Shown here: positions 42,616-51,209 of the stretch, one piece after another | How the letters are laid out: each line of letters opens with the position of its first letter | How positions within the stretch are numbered: position 1 is the first letter of the stretch | Assembly: GCA_036557705.1 (NCBI GenBank) | Contig: DATBHB010000004.1 | Span: 1 to 64,000 of the forward strand | Direction of reading: 5' to 3' | Length of the DNA stretch: 64,000 bases | Origin: VAZQ01 sp036557705 | GTDB taxonomy: Bacteria; Pseudomonadota; Alphaproteobacteria; Rhizobiales; Xanthobacteraceae | Program-made: the position numbers and the translations under genes | The notes under the pieces: generated by a model | Told to the model about the DNA's origin: nothing | Databases searched by the model: none | What the model saw: the letters and a program-made list of their open reading frames with translations, nothing else

Positions 42616-43668
42616 TTATCGCGGCCGCAGGGCCGCCGCGGTCCGCGCCACGACGGCCGCAGGCGTAGCGGCGACTTTCTTGGCGAGGTCCTGCAAGAAT
42701 TCTCCCGGCGCCGGGTCGAACTCCGATTGCGACTTTTCGATCTCGACGAGGAATTCGGGATCGCGGGTCGTCGCCTGGAACGCGTCGCGCAACGCCGTGA
42801 GCCGGTTCGCCGGAATACCGGGCGGACCCAACAGCGAGCGACTTACCGCCGCGGAGCTGGTATAGAAGGCGAGCGCTGCCCTGGCCTCGGGGGTCTCGCC
42901 CATTTCGACCAGCGTCGGCGTGTCGGGCAGTTCCTTGCTGCGCTGCAAAGCGGCTTGAATCAGCACGTTGATCTTCTTCTGCTCGACCCATTCCTTGCGC
43001 GTGCGCACGATTGAATTCCACGAGTTCTCCAGGGCATCCACCTCACGCCGCTCCATGGCAAGCATGATTTCGGCAGTGCCGTTGTAGCCGGTCACGATCT
43101 TGAACTTCGTTCCGGCGAAGGCATTCAAGAGGCGCGGATACCCTTCTGTGGGGGAAGTCGGGCCCGTGCCGCCGGCGATGGTCTCGTATTTCCGCACGTC
43201 CCCGATGGTCTTGGCGCGCGCCTCGTACCAGCTGATCATCGTTTCCAGAACGCCGGTCATGCGCCCGACATAACTGAATCGGGCGGCATCATATTTCACG
43301 CCCGGCGTTCCGAGCGGACCTTCGAGCATCACGGTCTGCGTCACCACTCCAAGGGCAGTCCCATCTTTCGGTGCGACATTGTAGACGTAGTTGGCTGCAC
43401 GCAGGCTCCCGCCTCCGGGCATGTTTTGCACGATGACGGTGGGATTGCCGGGGATGTATTTTCCGAGATAGCGCGCAAAAACGCGGGGATAGAAGTCATA
43501 GCTCCCGCCCGGCGAGTAGCCGACATAGATGATGACGGTCTTGCCGCTGTAAAACTCTGCGATGGATTGGGCCTTGGCAGCCGAGTTTGCAGGCGAGACA
43601 AGAGCAAGCGCGGTCAACACGGCTGCGGCGAGTTGCGATTGCATGCGGACGGCTTGGAACTGCATCAT
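42616..43668 (-). CDS. TctC-like periplasmic solute-binding protein (orphan)
   Basis: This 350-residue protein has a signal peptide (LAAAVLTALALVSPANSAAK). The TctC-like core has IYVGYSPGGSYDFYPRVFAR, PGNPTVIVQNMPGGGSLRA, NVYNVAPKDG-type NVAPKDGTALG, and FKIVTGYNGTAEIMLAMERR. The start is an ATG after AAAGGACA; the frame also has a GTG one codon earlier. It is clearly related to the protein at 37794 (shared AEFYSGK/ADFYRGK and NVAPKDGTA motifs), and no transporter membrane genes are nearby. The ligand is unknown. Confidence 0.83.
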   Translation of the reverse strand: MMQFQAVRMQSQLAAAVLTALALVSPANSAAKAQSIAEFYSGKTVIIYVGYSPGGSYDFYPRVFARYLGKYIPGNPTVIVQNMPGGGSLRAANYVYNVAPKDGTALGVVTQTVMLEGPLGTPGVKYDAARFSYVGRMTGVLETMISWYEARAKTIGDVRKYETIAGGTGPTSPTEGYPRLLNAFAGTKFKIVTGYNGTAEIMLAMERREVDALENSWNSIVRTRKEWVEQKKINVLIQAALQRSKELPDTPTLVEMGETPEARAALAFYTSSAAVSRSLLGPPGIPANRLTALRDAFQATTRDPEFLVEIEKSQSEFDPAPGEFLQDLAKKVAATPAAVVARTAAALRPR

Positions 43669-43711
43669 CACTGTCCTTTCGGCGGCCCGAGACAGACGCT
43701 AATCGAAGATC

Positions 43712-43843
43712 GTCATCCTGAAGTGCGCGCGCCCGCTGTCTTTGGCGCGCGCCTCGAAGGATGACGGCAACGCTTCGGGACCTTCATCCTTCGAGGCTCG
43801 CACGCAATCAAGAGATTGCGTGCGCGCGCCTCAGGATGACGAA
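43712..43843. repeat. Tandem family D inverted repeats
   Basis: Two hairpins in a row: GTCATCCTGAAGTGCGCGCG ... GCGCGCCTCGAAGGATGACG, then TTCATCCTTCGAGGCTCGCA ... GCGCGCCTCAGGATGACGAA with CGCAATCAAGAGATTGCG in the centre. They end 4 bases before the stop of the hydrolase gene. Confidence 0.85.
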
Positions 43844-43846
43844 CGC

Positions 43847-45022
43847 TCACCGCGTCTTCTTCGCCTCCGCCGCAAAGGTCTCGTTTAGCCAACCCATCAT
43901 CGCGGCCGCGATCTCGTCACTGTTCTTTTCGAGCATCATCATGTGGCCGTTGCCATGGATGTTGTGGGCCGGCAGCGACATGACGGCCATGCCGGAGACG
44001 CCGGCTTGGCGCAGGTACTTGACCGTGCAGTGATCGTAGCTCGCGTGATAGGACGCTTCCGACGTCACCACCAGCACCGGGATGCTCTGCAAATTGACAA
44101 GCTGTCGTGCCGGGCTTTTCTGAACCCAGCAGCGCACCAGATCGGGCGCATCGGACTTCTCCTCGCGCACGAACTCGGGCGCGCCCGGCGGATCGTAAGT
44201 GAGCGGCACTTCGCCGAGCCCCCATCGCTTGGTCGGCGCGGCATCGGCAAACCAGTCCGGCGCGCCTTTGAAAACGACGTCGTGCACGGGCGGGCCGCTC
44301 GGCTCAACAGCGACGATGGCCTTGACCAAGTGCGGCCGTGCATCGGCAATCGGCCAGCCGAATGCGCCCGACTGCGAGTGGGTGAGCACGATTGCGGGGC
44401 CGATGCGATCGAGCAGCGCTGCGCCGGCATCGCGATTGAGTTCCTGCTGCTTGGCGAAATCCGCAATCGAGGGCACTTGGCTGGCGTAGAACTGCTCGAA
44501 CACCGGATCGCCAGGCTTGCCTGTGCCCGGCCATTGCGTGTGCAGATGCGCCTGCGGCCAGAGTTTCGCGTCCTCGGGACGCGCGAAGCGCTGTTCGGTG
44601 AAGGCGAAGCGCGGCGGCGTCATTGCGCCATAGACCTGCGCCCAATTGGCGGCGCGTCCGCGCGCCACCTGATCGACCACATAGACGGTGTAACCGTGGC
44701 GCAGGAAATATTGCGCCCAGCCCTCGCGGCCATCGGGCGTCCCGGTGAAATTGGTTCCGGTCTGGCCGCCGCCGTGGATCATCACGAGCGGATAGGACTG
44801 TTCGACCGTTTGCGGGACCTGAAATTCCACATACATCTGGCCCACCACCGGCGAGCCTTCAATCGAAGTGTCGATCTTGCCGCCGACAAAGAAATAGCCC
44901 TGCCTGGCAATGACGAGCGGGCCGTCGGCAGCGCGGACGCAGGGCGCGAAAGCGGCTGCATCGGCGGCGATAACGGCGATGGCGGCCGCTATGGCGTGCA
45001 TGACATGGCGTTTGCGGAACAT
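43847..45022 (-). CDS. Exported alpha/beta hydrolase
   Basis: This 391-residue protein has a signal peptide (AIAAAIAVIAADAAAFAPCV). The alpha/beta fold shows the oxyanion-side PLVMIHGGGQTGTNF near residue 78 and a nucleophile elbow THSQSG near residue 217 in place of the usual GxSxG. A late LPAHNIHGNGHMMML near residue 355 holds the catalytic His. A Ser hydrolase acting on esters or similar is likely, and the altered elbow is seen in a subset of the superfamily. The substrate is unknown. It is transcribed away from the small membrane protein gene at 45178. Confidence 0.8.
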   Translation of the reverse strand: MFRKRHVMHAIAAAIAVIAADAAAFAPCVRAADGPLVIARQGYFFVGGKIDTSIEGSPVVGQMYVEFQVPQTVEQSYPLVMIHGGGQTGTNFTGTPDGREGWAQYFLRHGYTVYVVDQVARGRAANWAQVYGAMTPPRFAFTEQRFARPEDAKLWPQAHLHTQWPGTGKPGDPVFEQFYASQVPSIADFAKQQELNRDAGAALLDRIGPAIVLTHSQSGAFGWPIADARPHLVKAIVAVEPSGPPVHDVVFKGAPDWFADAAPTKRWGLGEVPLTYDPPGAPEFVREEKSDAPDLVRCWVQKSPARQLVNLQSIPVLVVTSEASYHASYDHCTVKYLRQAGVSGMAVMSLPAHNIHGNGHMMMLEKNSDEIAAAMMGWLNETFAAEAKKTR

Positions 45023-45177
45023 GTCGCTGGCTCCGGGTCGGTCGATCCTGTTCCGCGAAGGCTATTGCAAGTGGCTCCGCTGTCAAGCATGCCCACACGC
45101 GATGAGCTGCCGCCTTTGCATCCATTGCTGTTTGCAGTATTCCTCGGAATGCCTGCGCACGACGAGACCGCCGCACC

Positions 45178-45381
45178 ATGTTCAAGCTGATCACAATCGC
45201 GGTAGCACTTATTCCAGTGCTCCTGTTCCTGCGGAATATTTTTGGACGCTCGGCGGTCGTCAAGCAGGCGGTTTCCGAGTTTCAGAAGCAGGTCGATTAC
45301 CTCGTCTCCGTGATTCTCTTCCTCATCGCCGTCGCAATCATTTATTCGCTGGTGAACCTGATTCATCCGCTGTGGGGATGA
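45178..45381 (+). CDS. Small two-helix membrane protein
   Basis: This 67-residue protein has two hydrophobic helices (about residues 3-21 and 41-62) joined by a charged linker with FGRSAVVKQAVSEFQKQVDY. It is unrecognised but has a normal codon pattern and an ATG start. It is divergent from the hydrolase gene and followed by a family A repeat. Function unknown. Confidence 0.6.
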   Translation: MFKLITIAVALIPVLLFLRNIFGRSAVVKQAVSEFQKQVDYLVSVILFLIAVAIIYSLVNLIHPLWG

Positions 45382-45398
45382 TCGCGCCGCAGGCTGTT

Positions 45399-45572
45399 AC
45401 CTCTCCCCGAAGGGGAGAGGTCGCCCGCGCTTCAGCGCGGACGGGTGAGGGGGTTCGAGCCTTTCGGTCAGACCGCCCCCCCTCACCCCAACCCTCTCCC
45501 ACCATAGCGCGTCGAAGACGCGCGTAAACGCGCTTATGGGGGAGAGGGAGCGCACCGAGTTCGCCGCACCGC
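45399..45572. repeat. Palindromic repeat, family A
   Basis: ACCTCTCCCCGAAGGGGAGA, GCGGACGGGTGAGGGGG, then CCCCCCCTCACCCCAACCCT, CATAGCGCGTCGAAGACGCG and GGGGGAGAGGGAGCGCACCG form the full composite element. The CGCGTCGAAGACGCGCG module inside (45505-45536) is shared with other repeat families. The region to 45640 shows no gene. Confidence 0.88.
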
Positions 45573-45640
45573 TCTACCCCAATTACAAACGCCACCGATC
45601 GAACTTCGTCGGTGAGCTCACAATCGACGAAGTGCTCCAA

Positions 45641-46456
45641 CTACAGCTCAATTGTTGCCGTGACCGGCACGTGGTCGGAGGGGCGTCTGGCGGCGCGGTA
45701 CGACTTGGCGATGTCGATGCGCACCACCCGGTCGGCAAGCGCCTGCGAAACCCAGATGTGGTCGAGGCGGCGACCCTTGTCGGCGGTCTTCCAGTCGGGC
45801 GAGCGATAGCTCCACCAGGTGTAGAGCTTGGCCGGTTCGGGCGTCAGCACGCGCATGGAATCGACCCACTCTCCGGCTCTGGCCGCAAGGGTAAGCTTCT
45901 CGCATTCGATCGGCGTGTGCGAGACGATGCGGAGCATCTGCCGGTGACTCCAGACGTCATGTTCCAGCGGGGCCACGTTGAGATCGCCGAGCAGGATGGC
46001 GCGACCGGATCTGCCCGGCCGCAACGGCTCGCATTCGCGCATCTCGTCGAGAAACGAGAGCTTATGCTCGAATTTCGGGTTGACGGCCGGATCGGGTATG
46101 TCGCCTCCTGCCGGAACGTAGAAATTGTGCAGCGTGATCTCCTCGCGCAGCCCGGCGCGCTCGCCCAGGACCGCCGACACATGCCGGCAGTCGTTCTTGG
46201 CGCAGAAGGTGCGCACCGTGAAGGTCTCGAACGGCAGCCGCGAGAGTACGACCACGCCGTGATAACCCTTCTGCCCATTGAGCGCGACATGCTCGTAGCC
46301 GAGCCGGCGAAAGCGCTTGAGCGGAAATCTATCGTCGGGGCACTTGGTCTCCTGGAGGCACAGGATGTCCGGCCGGATCGTTTTCACGAATTTCGCCACA
46401 AGTTCGATGCGCAGGCGCACCGAATTGATGTTCCAGGTGGTTAGGGTCAGGCGCAT
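45641..46456 (-). CDS. xthA: Exodeoxyribonuclease III
   Basis: This 271-residue endonuclease/exonuclease/phosphatase-fold enzyme acts in base-excision repair as an AP endonuclease and 3'-exonuclease. The N-terminus TWNINSVRLRIE, metal-ligand ILCLQETKCPD, GYHGVVVLSR, ILLGDLNVAP and RLDHIWVSQ motifs are present, ending with the catalytic His in SDHVPV. Complete and of normal length. It is convergent with the small membrane protein gene, with a repeat between. Confidence 0.95.
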   Translation of the reverse strand: MRLTLTTWNINSVRLRIELVAKFVKTIRPDILCLQETKCPDDRFPLKRFRRLGYEHVALNGQKGYHGVVVLSRLPFETFTVRTFCAKNDCRHVSAVLGERAGLREEITLHNFYVPAGGDIPDPAVNPKFEHKLSFLDEMRECEPLRPGRSGRAILLGDLNVAPLEHDVWSHRQMLRIVSHTPIECEKLTLAARAGEWVDSMRVLTPEPAKLYTWWSYRSPDWKTADKGRRLDHIWVSQALADRVVRIDIAKSYRAARRPSDHVPVTATIEL

Positions 46457-46644
46457 TTGGCGGAGGCGATACGAATCGAACGGTCAACAGACCTATGTCA
46501 GTAGACTTCGACGGCCTGGATTTCAACCATCCGCTAGTTTGGTCTTCAAAGGTTGCCTACATACCAAGAGGCTTGCGCCTTCTCGATGCAAAAACGCCAA
46601 GTTTTGACTGCTGCTGAAGGCAAAATTGTAGTACCGCTGTTGCC

Positions 46645-47025
46645 ATGAATGCACACGAGACAACGACCAAATTGCCTGAGCACAAGGGCTCGCAACTGGA
46701 TTTCGATACCCTGAGGGCCGCACGCTCCTTCATGCGGCATCTTGCTGAACGCTACCGCGTGCGCGAAGCGATCTTGTTCGGCAGTCGTGCGCGCCATACC
46801 CACCGACCCGACAGCGACGCCGATATCGCGGTCGTGCTGCAGGGCGAGCACGGCAACCGCACGGCCGCGGCGCTGGACATGGCCGGCATTGCTTTCGAGG
46901 TAATGATGGAAACCGGTGTGTTGGTTGACGCGTTGCCGCTGTGGGCCGACGATTTCGAACAGCCGGGGACCTTTCGCAATTCGCGCCTGCTCGAGCATAT
47001 TCGGCGAGAGGGCGTACGGTTGTGA
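46645..47025 (+). CDS. MNT-type minimal nucleotidyltransferase (antitoxin of MNT/HEPN pair)
   Basis: This 126-residue protein has the pol-beta nucleotidyltransferase signature FGSRARHTHRPDSDADIAVV near residue 52, with the GS-x10-D-x-D layout and a further acidic or hydrophobic strand VMMETGVLVDAL. It overlaps the HEPN gene by 4 bases (GTGA). In HEPN/MNT systems the MNT protein neutralises the HEPN ribonuclease by AMPylation (shown for HepT/MntA). That role is inferred here. The catalytic residues look intact. Confidence 0.82.
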   Translation: MNAHETTTKLPEHKGSQLDFDTLRAARSFMRHLAERYRVREAILFGSRARHTHRPDSDADIAVVLQGEHGNRTAAALDMAGIAFEVMMETGVLVDALPLWADDFEQPGTFRNSRLLEHIRREGVRL

Positions 47026-47417
47026 CCGATGGCGTCTTGCCTTCTGCCTATCTGCAAAAGGCACAACGTGCGCTCACCGGTGCGCGGTTGCTGTTGCAAG
47101 CCGGCGATGCCGAGGGCGCGTGCAATCGCGCCTATTACGCGATGTTCAATGCTGCGCACGCTGCACTAATTGCGGTCGGTGCTGAATCGCCCGGCGCATT
47201 GATCAAGACGCACACCGGTCTCATCGCAGGCTTCGGCCAGCATCTTGTGCGCAGCCATCATTTGCCCACTGAATATGGAGCGAATTTCAATCAGGTTCAG
47301 CGACTTCGCCAGTTGGCGGACTATACCGGCGAGCCAATAAGTGCAGCGGATGCAACATGGGCGCTTGAACGGGCGCAACAGTTTGTCGATATTATTGCGG
47401 AAAAATTTCACGGGTGA
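47022..47417 (+). CDS. HEPN-domain protein (toxin of MNT/HEPN pair)
   Basis: This 131-residue protein starts at a GTG overlapping the MNT stop. The HEPN helix YLQKAQRALTGARLLLQAGD is followed by GACNRAYYAMFNAAHAAL, the conserved core of the UPF0332-type HEPN branch. Later parts include HTGLIAGFGQHLVRSHHL. The Arg and His that form the RNase site in other HEPN toxins can be placed in RAYYAMFNAAH. RNase activity is inferred. A longer in-frame start at 46941 lies inside the MNT gene and is rejected. Confidence 0.8.
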   Translation: MTDGVLPSAYLQKAQRALTGARLLLQAGDAEGACNRAYYAMFNAAHAALIAVGAESPGALIKTHTGLIAGFGQHLVRSHHLPTEYGANFNQVQRLRQLADYTGEPISAADATWALERAQQFVDIIAEKFHG

Positions 47418-47485
47418 CCGCAACTGCTGTTAGTAAAACTCCCTGCGATGCAACGGCGTATATCAACACGATAGGCACCTAATCT

Positions 47486-47531
47486 CGCGGTCCGTGTTTG
47501 TCGCGCCGGGGGCGGGTTTGAAACCCCCTAC
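47486..47531. repeat. Family C half element
   Basis: GCGGTCCGTGTTTGTCGCGC then GGGGCGGGTTTGAAACCCCCTACAT matches one end of the repeats at 15695 and 35811, the other end being absent. Confidence 0.7.
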
Positions 47532-47549
47532 ATGCCCTTCGCCTCAGCC

Positions 47550-48377
47550 TCAGCGCGCGTATTCGATGCGGAACAGGCTCGGGTCCGGGCGGCGCGTGGT
47601 GTCGAGATTCGAAATGGCAATCGTGGTGTCGTAGCCCTGCGGATCGGTCACAACCCATTGCTTGAGCGCAAAATCCTTGGCGCCGAACATCATCATCAGC
47701 CGGCTTGTGCCGATCAGCAGCTGCCTCTCCTCGACGACGACGGTCACGTAATCCTTGTCGGCATAGACATTGGTGACGTTGGCGTCGCGCACGAGATCGA
47801 TGTGGTCCGACAGCAGAAAGCGCAGCGGCGTCTGCGACAGCGCATAGGCATCCTGGGTTCCGAGCCTGCGGTCGCGAACCACAACGGAAGCGCCGTCCGA
47901 AATGATGTCGAGATAGGCTGGAGGGTCATAGTCGAACCGAAGCCTGCCCGGTTTCTGCACATAGAACTGGCCGCTGGATTGGCTGCCGTCCGGAGCGATC
48001 TGAGCGAATCGACCGGACATCACCTGCACGGACGACAAATAGGCGCTCGCCTTATCGACCAGGGCGCGCTGCTTGGGATCGAGTGCATCGCGGTTGCCGC
48101 CGAAAATAGAGGGCAGCAATGCGGCAATGCCGGTCTGGGCGGGTGCAGGCGGCGAAGCACCAGCGGCGGGCGGGGTTGGCGCGGCGGGTGAGGCGGAAGT
48201 TGGCGGCCGGGTTGCGGTGACCGCCGAAGGCGGGCGCGGCACATCCGTGCTCTTGGGAAACGGCGCGGGTTGCGGCAGCGGAACCGTCTGCGCCCATGCC
48301 GAATCGCCAGCGCCAAGCAATCCGCCGCACAATCCCAATAATGCTGCAACGAGCATCGCCTGGCAGCCGCCGGCCAT
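47550..48377 (-). CDS. lolA: Outer-membrane lipoprotein carrier LolA
   Basis: This 275-residue periplasmic protein has a signal peptide ending DSAWAQ and a Pro/Ala-rich segment of about 60 residues. The LolA beta-barrel domain has YLSSVQVMSGRFAQIAPDGS, QFYVQKPGRLRFDYDPPAYL near residue 170, and a late FALKQWVVTDPQGYDTTI. It ferries lipoproteins such as Pal from LolCDE to the outer membrane. The ATG at 48377 fits the signal peptide. It lies downstream of ftsK on the same strand, a conserved order. Confidence 0.92.
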   Translation of the reverse strand: MAGGCQAMLVAALLGLCGGLLGAGDSAWAQTVPLPQPAPFPKSTDVPRPPSAVTATRPPTSASPAAPTPPAAGASPPAPAQTGIAALLPSIFGGNRDALDPKQRALVDKASAYLSSVQVMSGRFAQIAPDGSQSSGQFYVQKPGRLRFDYDPPAYLDIISDGASVVVRDRRLGTQDAYALSQTPLRFLLSDHIDLVRDANVTNVYADKDYVTVVVEERQLLIGTSRLMMMFGAKDFALKQWVVTDPQGYDTTIAISNLDTTRRPDPSLFRIEYAR

Positions 48378-48450
48378 TCTTGTCCCCCGCTTTCCTCCGC
48401 GCCCCGTATAATCCCGCACCAGGGTTAAGTTTCTACGTGCCGCCTGCGTC

Positions 48451-48473
48451 ACCTCTCCCGCTTGCGGGGAGAG
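48451..48473. repeat. Family A hairpin core
   Basis: ACCTCTCCCGCTTGCGGGGAGAG alone, without the outer family A parts, in the lolA promoter region. Confidence 0.65.
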
Positions 48474-48557
48474 CGCCTGCCCGGAATCGCAGCTCGGCAA
48501 CCGCCTAGATGGGCGGTGTGGCAAGATCACGGCTTTGCCGCGCGGCAAATTAGCCGC

Positions 48558-48720
48558 GTCCCGTGTCCCGGATGCGGTGCAGCGCGAGCGCGAGCGCTGG
48601 GCAGAGTTGAATTCTGCGCATGGTGCCCGCGCGCGCGAGTGGTGCACCGCTGATCCGGGACCCCCAAGACGGAGTTTGTGACGGTCTCGCGTCTGCAGCG
48701 CAGCGCGCGGGACACGGGTA
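48558..48720. repeat. Inverted repeat with GTCCCGGAT / ATCCGGGAC ends
   Basis: GTCCCGTGTCCCGGATGCGGTGCAGCG and, further on, GGTGCACCGCTGATCCGGGACCC are inverted. A third part CTGCAGCGCAGCGCGCGGGACACGGG pairs with the first CCGTGTCCCG. It fills the gap between ftsK and lolA and is distinct from families A-F. No gene is supported in 48378-48737. Confidence 0.7.
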
Positions 48721-48737
48721 ACCCGTCGCCGATGCCA

Positions 48738-51200
48738 TCAATCCTCATCATCGTCGGCTCCGCCCTCGATGAGGATTTCGCGCTTGCCAGCGTGATTCGC
48801 CTGCCCGACCACCCCTTCGCGTTCCATGCGTTCCATGAGCGAGGCGGCCCGGTTGTACCCGATCTGCAGCCGCCGCTGGATATAGCTCGTCGAGGCCTTC
48901 CGATCGCGCATAACGATCTGCACCGCCTGCTGATAGAGATCGCCCGGCTCCGCAACCGACCCCATGCCGGTCGCGTCGAAGACAGCCTCGCCCTCCTCGT
49001 CGATTTCGCCCTCGGCGCTGGTCACACCCTCGATGTATTGCGGTTGTCCCTGCGATTTGAGATGGCGCACGACCTTCTCGACCTCGTCGTCCGAGACGAA
49101 TGGGCCGTGCACCCGGCTGATGCGGCCGCCGCCGGCCATGTAGAGCATGTCGCCCTGGCCGAGCAGCTGCTCGGCGCCCTGCTCTCCCAGAATCGTGCGG
49201 CTGTCGATCTTCGAGGTGACCTGGAAGGAAATGCGGGTCGGAAAATTCGCCTTGATGGTGCCGGTGATGACATCGACCGAGGGGCGCTGCGTTGCCAGGA
49301 TGACGTGAATGCCGGCGGCACGCGCCATCTGCGCAAGCCGCTGAACCGCGCCCTCGATATCCTTGCCGGCGACCATCATCAGGTCGGCCATCTCATCGAC
49401 GATGACCACGATCTGCGGCAGCGGTTCGAGGTCGAGCTCTTCCTCCTCGTAGATGGCGTCGCCCGTTTCCTTGTCGTAGCCGGTGTGCACCGTACGCGTG
49501 AGACGCTCGCCCTTGGCGCCGGCCTCGGCCAGGCGCGCATTGTAGCCGTCGATGTTGCGCACGCCGAGCTTCGACATTTTCTTGTAGCGCTCCTCCATTT
49601 CGCGCACCGCCCATTTCAAGGCCACGACCGCCTTTTTCGGGTCGGTGACGACCGGGGTGAGGAGATGCGGAATGGCGTCGTAGACGGATAGTTCCAGCAT
49701 TTTCGGATCGACCATGATGAGACGGCATTGGTCCGGCTTGAACCGGTACAGCAGGCTCAGAATCATGGTGTTGATGGCGACCGACTTGCCCGAACCGGTA
49801 GTGCCGGCAATCAGCAGATGCGGCATGCGGGCGAGATCGACGATCACGGCCTCGCCGCCGATGGTCTTGCCCAGGCACAGCGGCAGCTTCGCTGTGCTCT
49901 CGTTGTAATCGCCGCAGGCGAGCAGTTCCCGCAGGTAGACTTTCTCACGTGTCGGATTGGGAAGTTCGATGCCGATCGCGTTGCGGCCGGATACGACGGC
50001 GACGCGTGCCGAGAGCGCGCTCATCGAGCGGGCGATATCGTCGGCAAGCCCGATCACCCGCGAGGATTTGATCCCCGGCGCCGGCTCGAGTTCATAGAGC
50101 GTCACCACCGGACCGGGGCGCGCATTGATGATTTCGCCGCGGACGCCGAAATCGGCGAGCACGCCCTCAAGCGCAGTCGCGGTTTCCTGCAGCGTCTCTT
50201 CGCTCAGCGTCGCACGGCCGACGGCGCGCGGTGCCGCGAGCAGATCGAGCGGCGGAAACGCATAGCCGCCGCGCGACCGGCGCGAGGGCGTAACAGCGCC
50301 CTTGCCACGGGCCTGCCGTGCCGAGCCTTCCTCCTCTTCCTCGTCGTCCTCCTCAGCATCGGGTTCATCGTCCGCCTCGCCCGTCTGCTGTTCGAGGTCG
50401 CGCAACGCTTTTTGATAATCGCCGAAATGCGGCTCCGCGCGGCCGGATTTCGTCGCCGCCCGATCGCGGCGCAAGGATACGCCGGCCGCTCTCCGCCGGG
50501 CGAGCAAGCGTGCGAGACGGGACTTGAGGCTCAGCAGGCCATGCACGATAAAGCCCAGCGAAATCGTGCCGCGGTCCTTTTCCTCCTCTTCTTCGTGCGC
50601 GGCGGCCATCTCGGCCTCGGGGCGCCCGCGCCAGAGGAGGCCGGTCGCGACACCGAGCGTGAGCAGTGCGCCCCCGAGCATCGTGGCGGCGAAGGCCCAA
50701 AGGCTCACACTCGTCAGCGGCCGCCCGGAGAGGAGCGCCACCGCATTCAATATCGCATCGCCGATCACACCTCCGAGCCCGGCCGGCAGCGGCCATGCGG
50801 CGGTACGGGGCAGTGAGGAGGCAAACGCGGCAGCGAGCGCCACCGCGACGATCCAGGCGATGATCCGGAATGGCTCGCGTGCGAACAGTCGCTGGCTCGC
50901 GAGACGCCAGCCCCAGGTCGCGATCGGCAGCACCAGGGCGAGCGAGCCGAGGCCCAGAAGCTGCATGATGAGATCGGATACCGTGGCGCCGGTCACCCCG
51001 AGGAGATTGCGCACCGGCGCGGTGGTGGCGTGGCTGAGGCTTGGATCCTGCACCGACCAGGATGCAAGCGCGACTGCGAGCAGCATCGCGAGGACGAGCA
51101 GTGCGACCCCGGCAAGCTGGCGCAGCTTCCGGCGCAAGGCCTCGCGAGCCTGGTCGGTCAGGAAGCTGAGGCTGTCGAGGCCGCGGGCGATTACCGACAT
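48738..51200 (-). CDS. ftsK: DNA translocase FtsK
   Basis: This 820-residue protein has four TM helices in the first 190 residues, an acidic/charged linker (a DEPDAEEDDEEEEEG run near 285), and then the motor domain. Walker A is GTTGSGKSVAINTMI near residue 474, Walker B is IVVIVDEMADLMMV, and GTIKANFPTRISFQV follows. The C-terminal gamma winged helix ends SYIQRRLQIGYNRAASLMER. It pumps chromosomal DNA through the septum and activates XerCD. The linker is short relative to E. coli. The aminotransferase gene lies 9 bases upstream. Confidence 0.95.
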   Translation of the reverse strand: MSVIARGLDSLSFLTDQAREALRRKLRQLAGVALLVLAMLLAVALASWSVQDPSLSHATTAPVRNLLGVTGATVSDLIMQLLGLGSLALVLPIATWGWRLASQRLFAREPFRIIAWIVAVALAAAFASSLPRTAAWPLPAGLGGVIGDAILNAVALLSGRPLTSVSLWAFAATMLGGALLTLGVATGLLWRGRPEAEMAAAHEEEEEKDRGTISLGFIVHGLLSLKSRLARLLARRRAAGVSLRRDRAATKSGRAEPHFGDYQKALRDLEQQTGEADDEPDAEEDDEEEEEGSARQARGKGAVTPSRRSRGGYAFPPLDLLAAPRAVGRATLSEETLQETATALEGVLADFGVRGEIINARPGPVVTLYELEPAPGIKSSRVIGLADDIARSMSALSARVAVVSGRNAIGIELPNPTREKVYLRELLACGDYNESTAKLPLCLGKTIGGEAVIVDLARMPHLLIAGTTGSGKSVAINTMILSLLYRFKPDQCRLIMVDPKMLELSVYDAIPHLLTPVVTDPKKAVVALKWAVREMEERYKKMSKLGVRNIDGYNARLAEAGAKGERLTRTVHTGYDKETGDAIYEEEELDLEPLPQIVVIVDEMADLMMVAGKDIEGAVQRLAQMARAAGIHVILATQRPSVDVITGTIKANFPTRISFQVTSKIDSRTILGEQGAEQLLGQGDMLYMAGGGRISRVHGPFVSDDEVEKVVRHLKSQGQPQYIEGVTSAEGEIDEEGEAVFDATGMGSVAEPGDLYQQAVQIVMRDRKASTSYIQRRLQIGYNRAASLMERMEREGVVGQANHAGKREILIEGGADDDED

Positions 51201-51209
51201 GCCGTCTCC

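Noticed and set aside
46455..46530. Complete tRNA gene
   Set aside because: Only a T-loop-like and acceptor-like piece is visible; the stems do not pair and no anticodon arm can be built.
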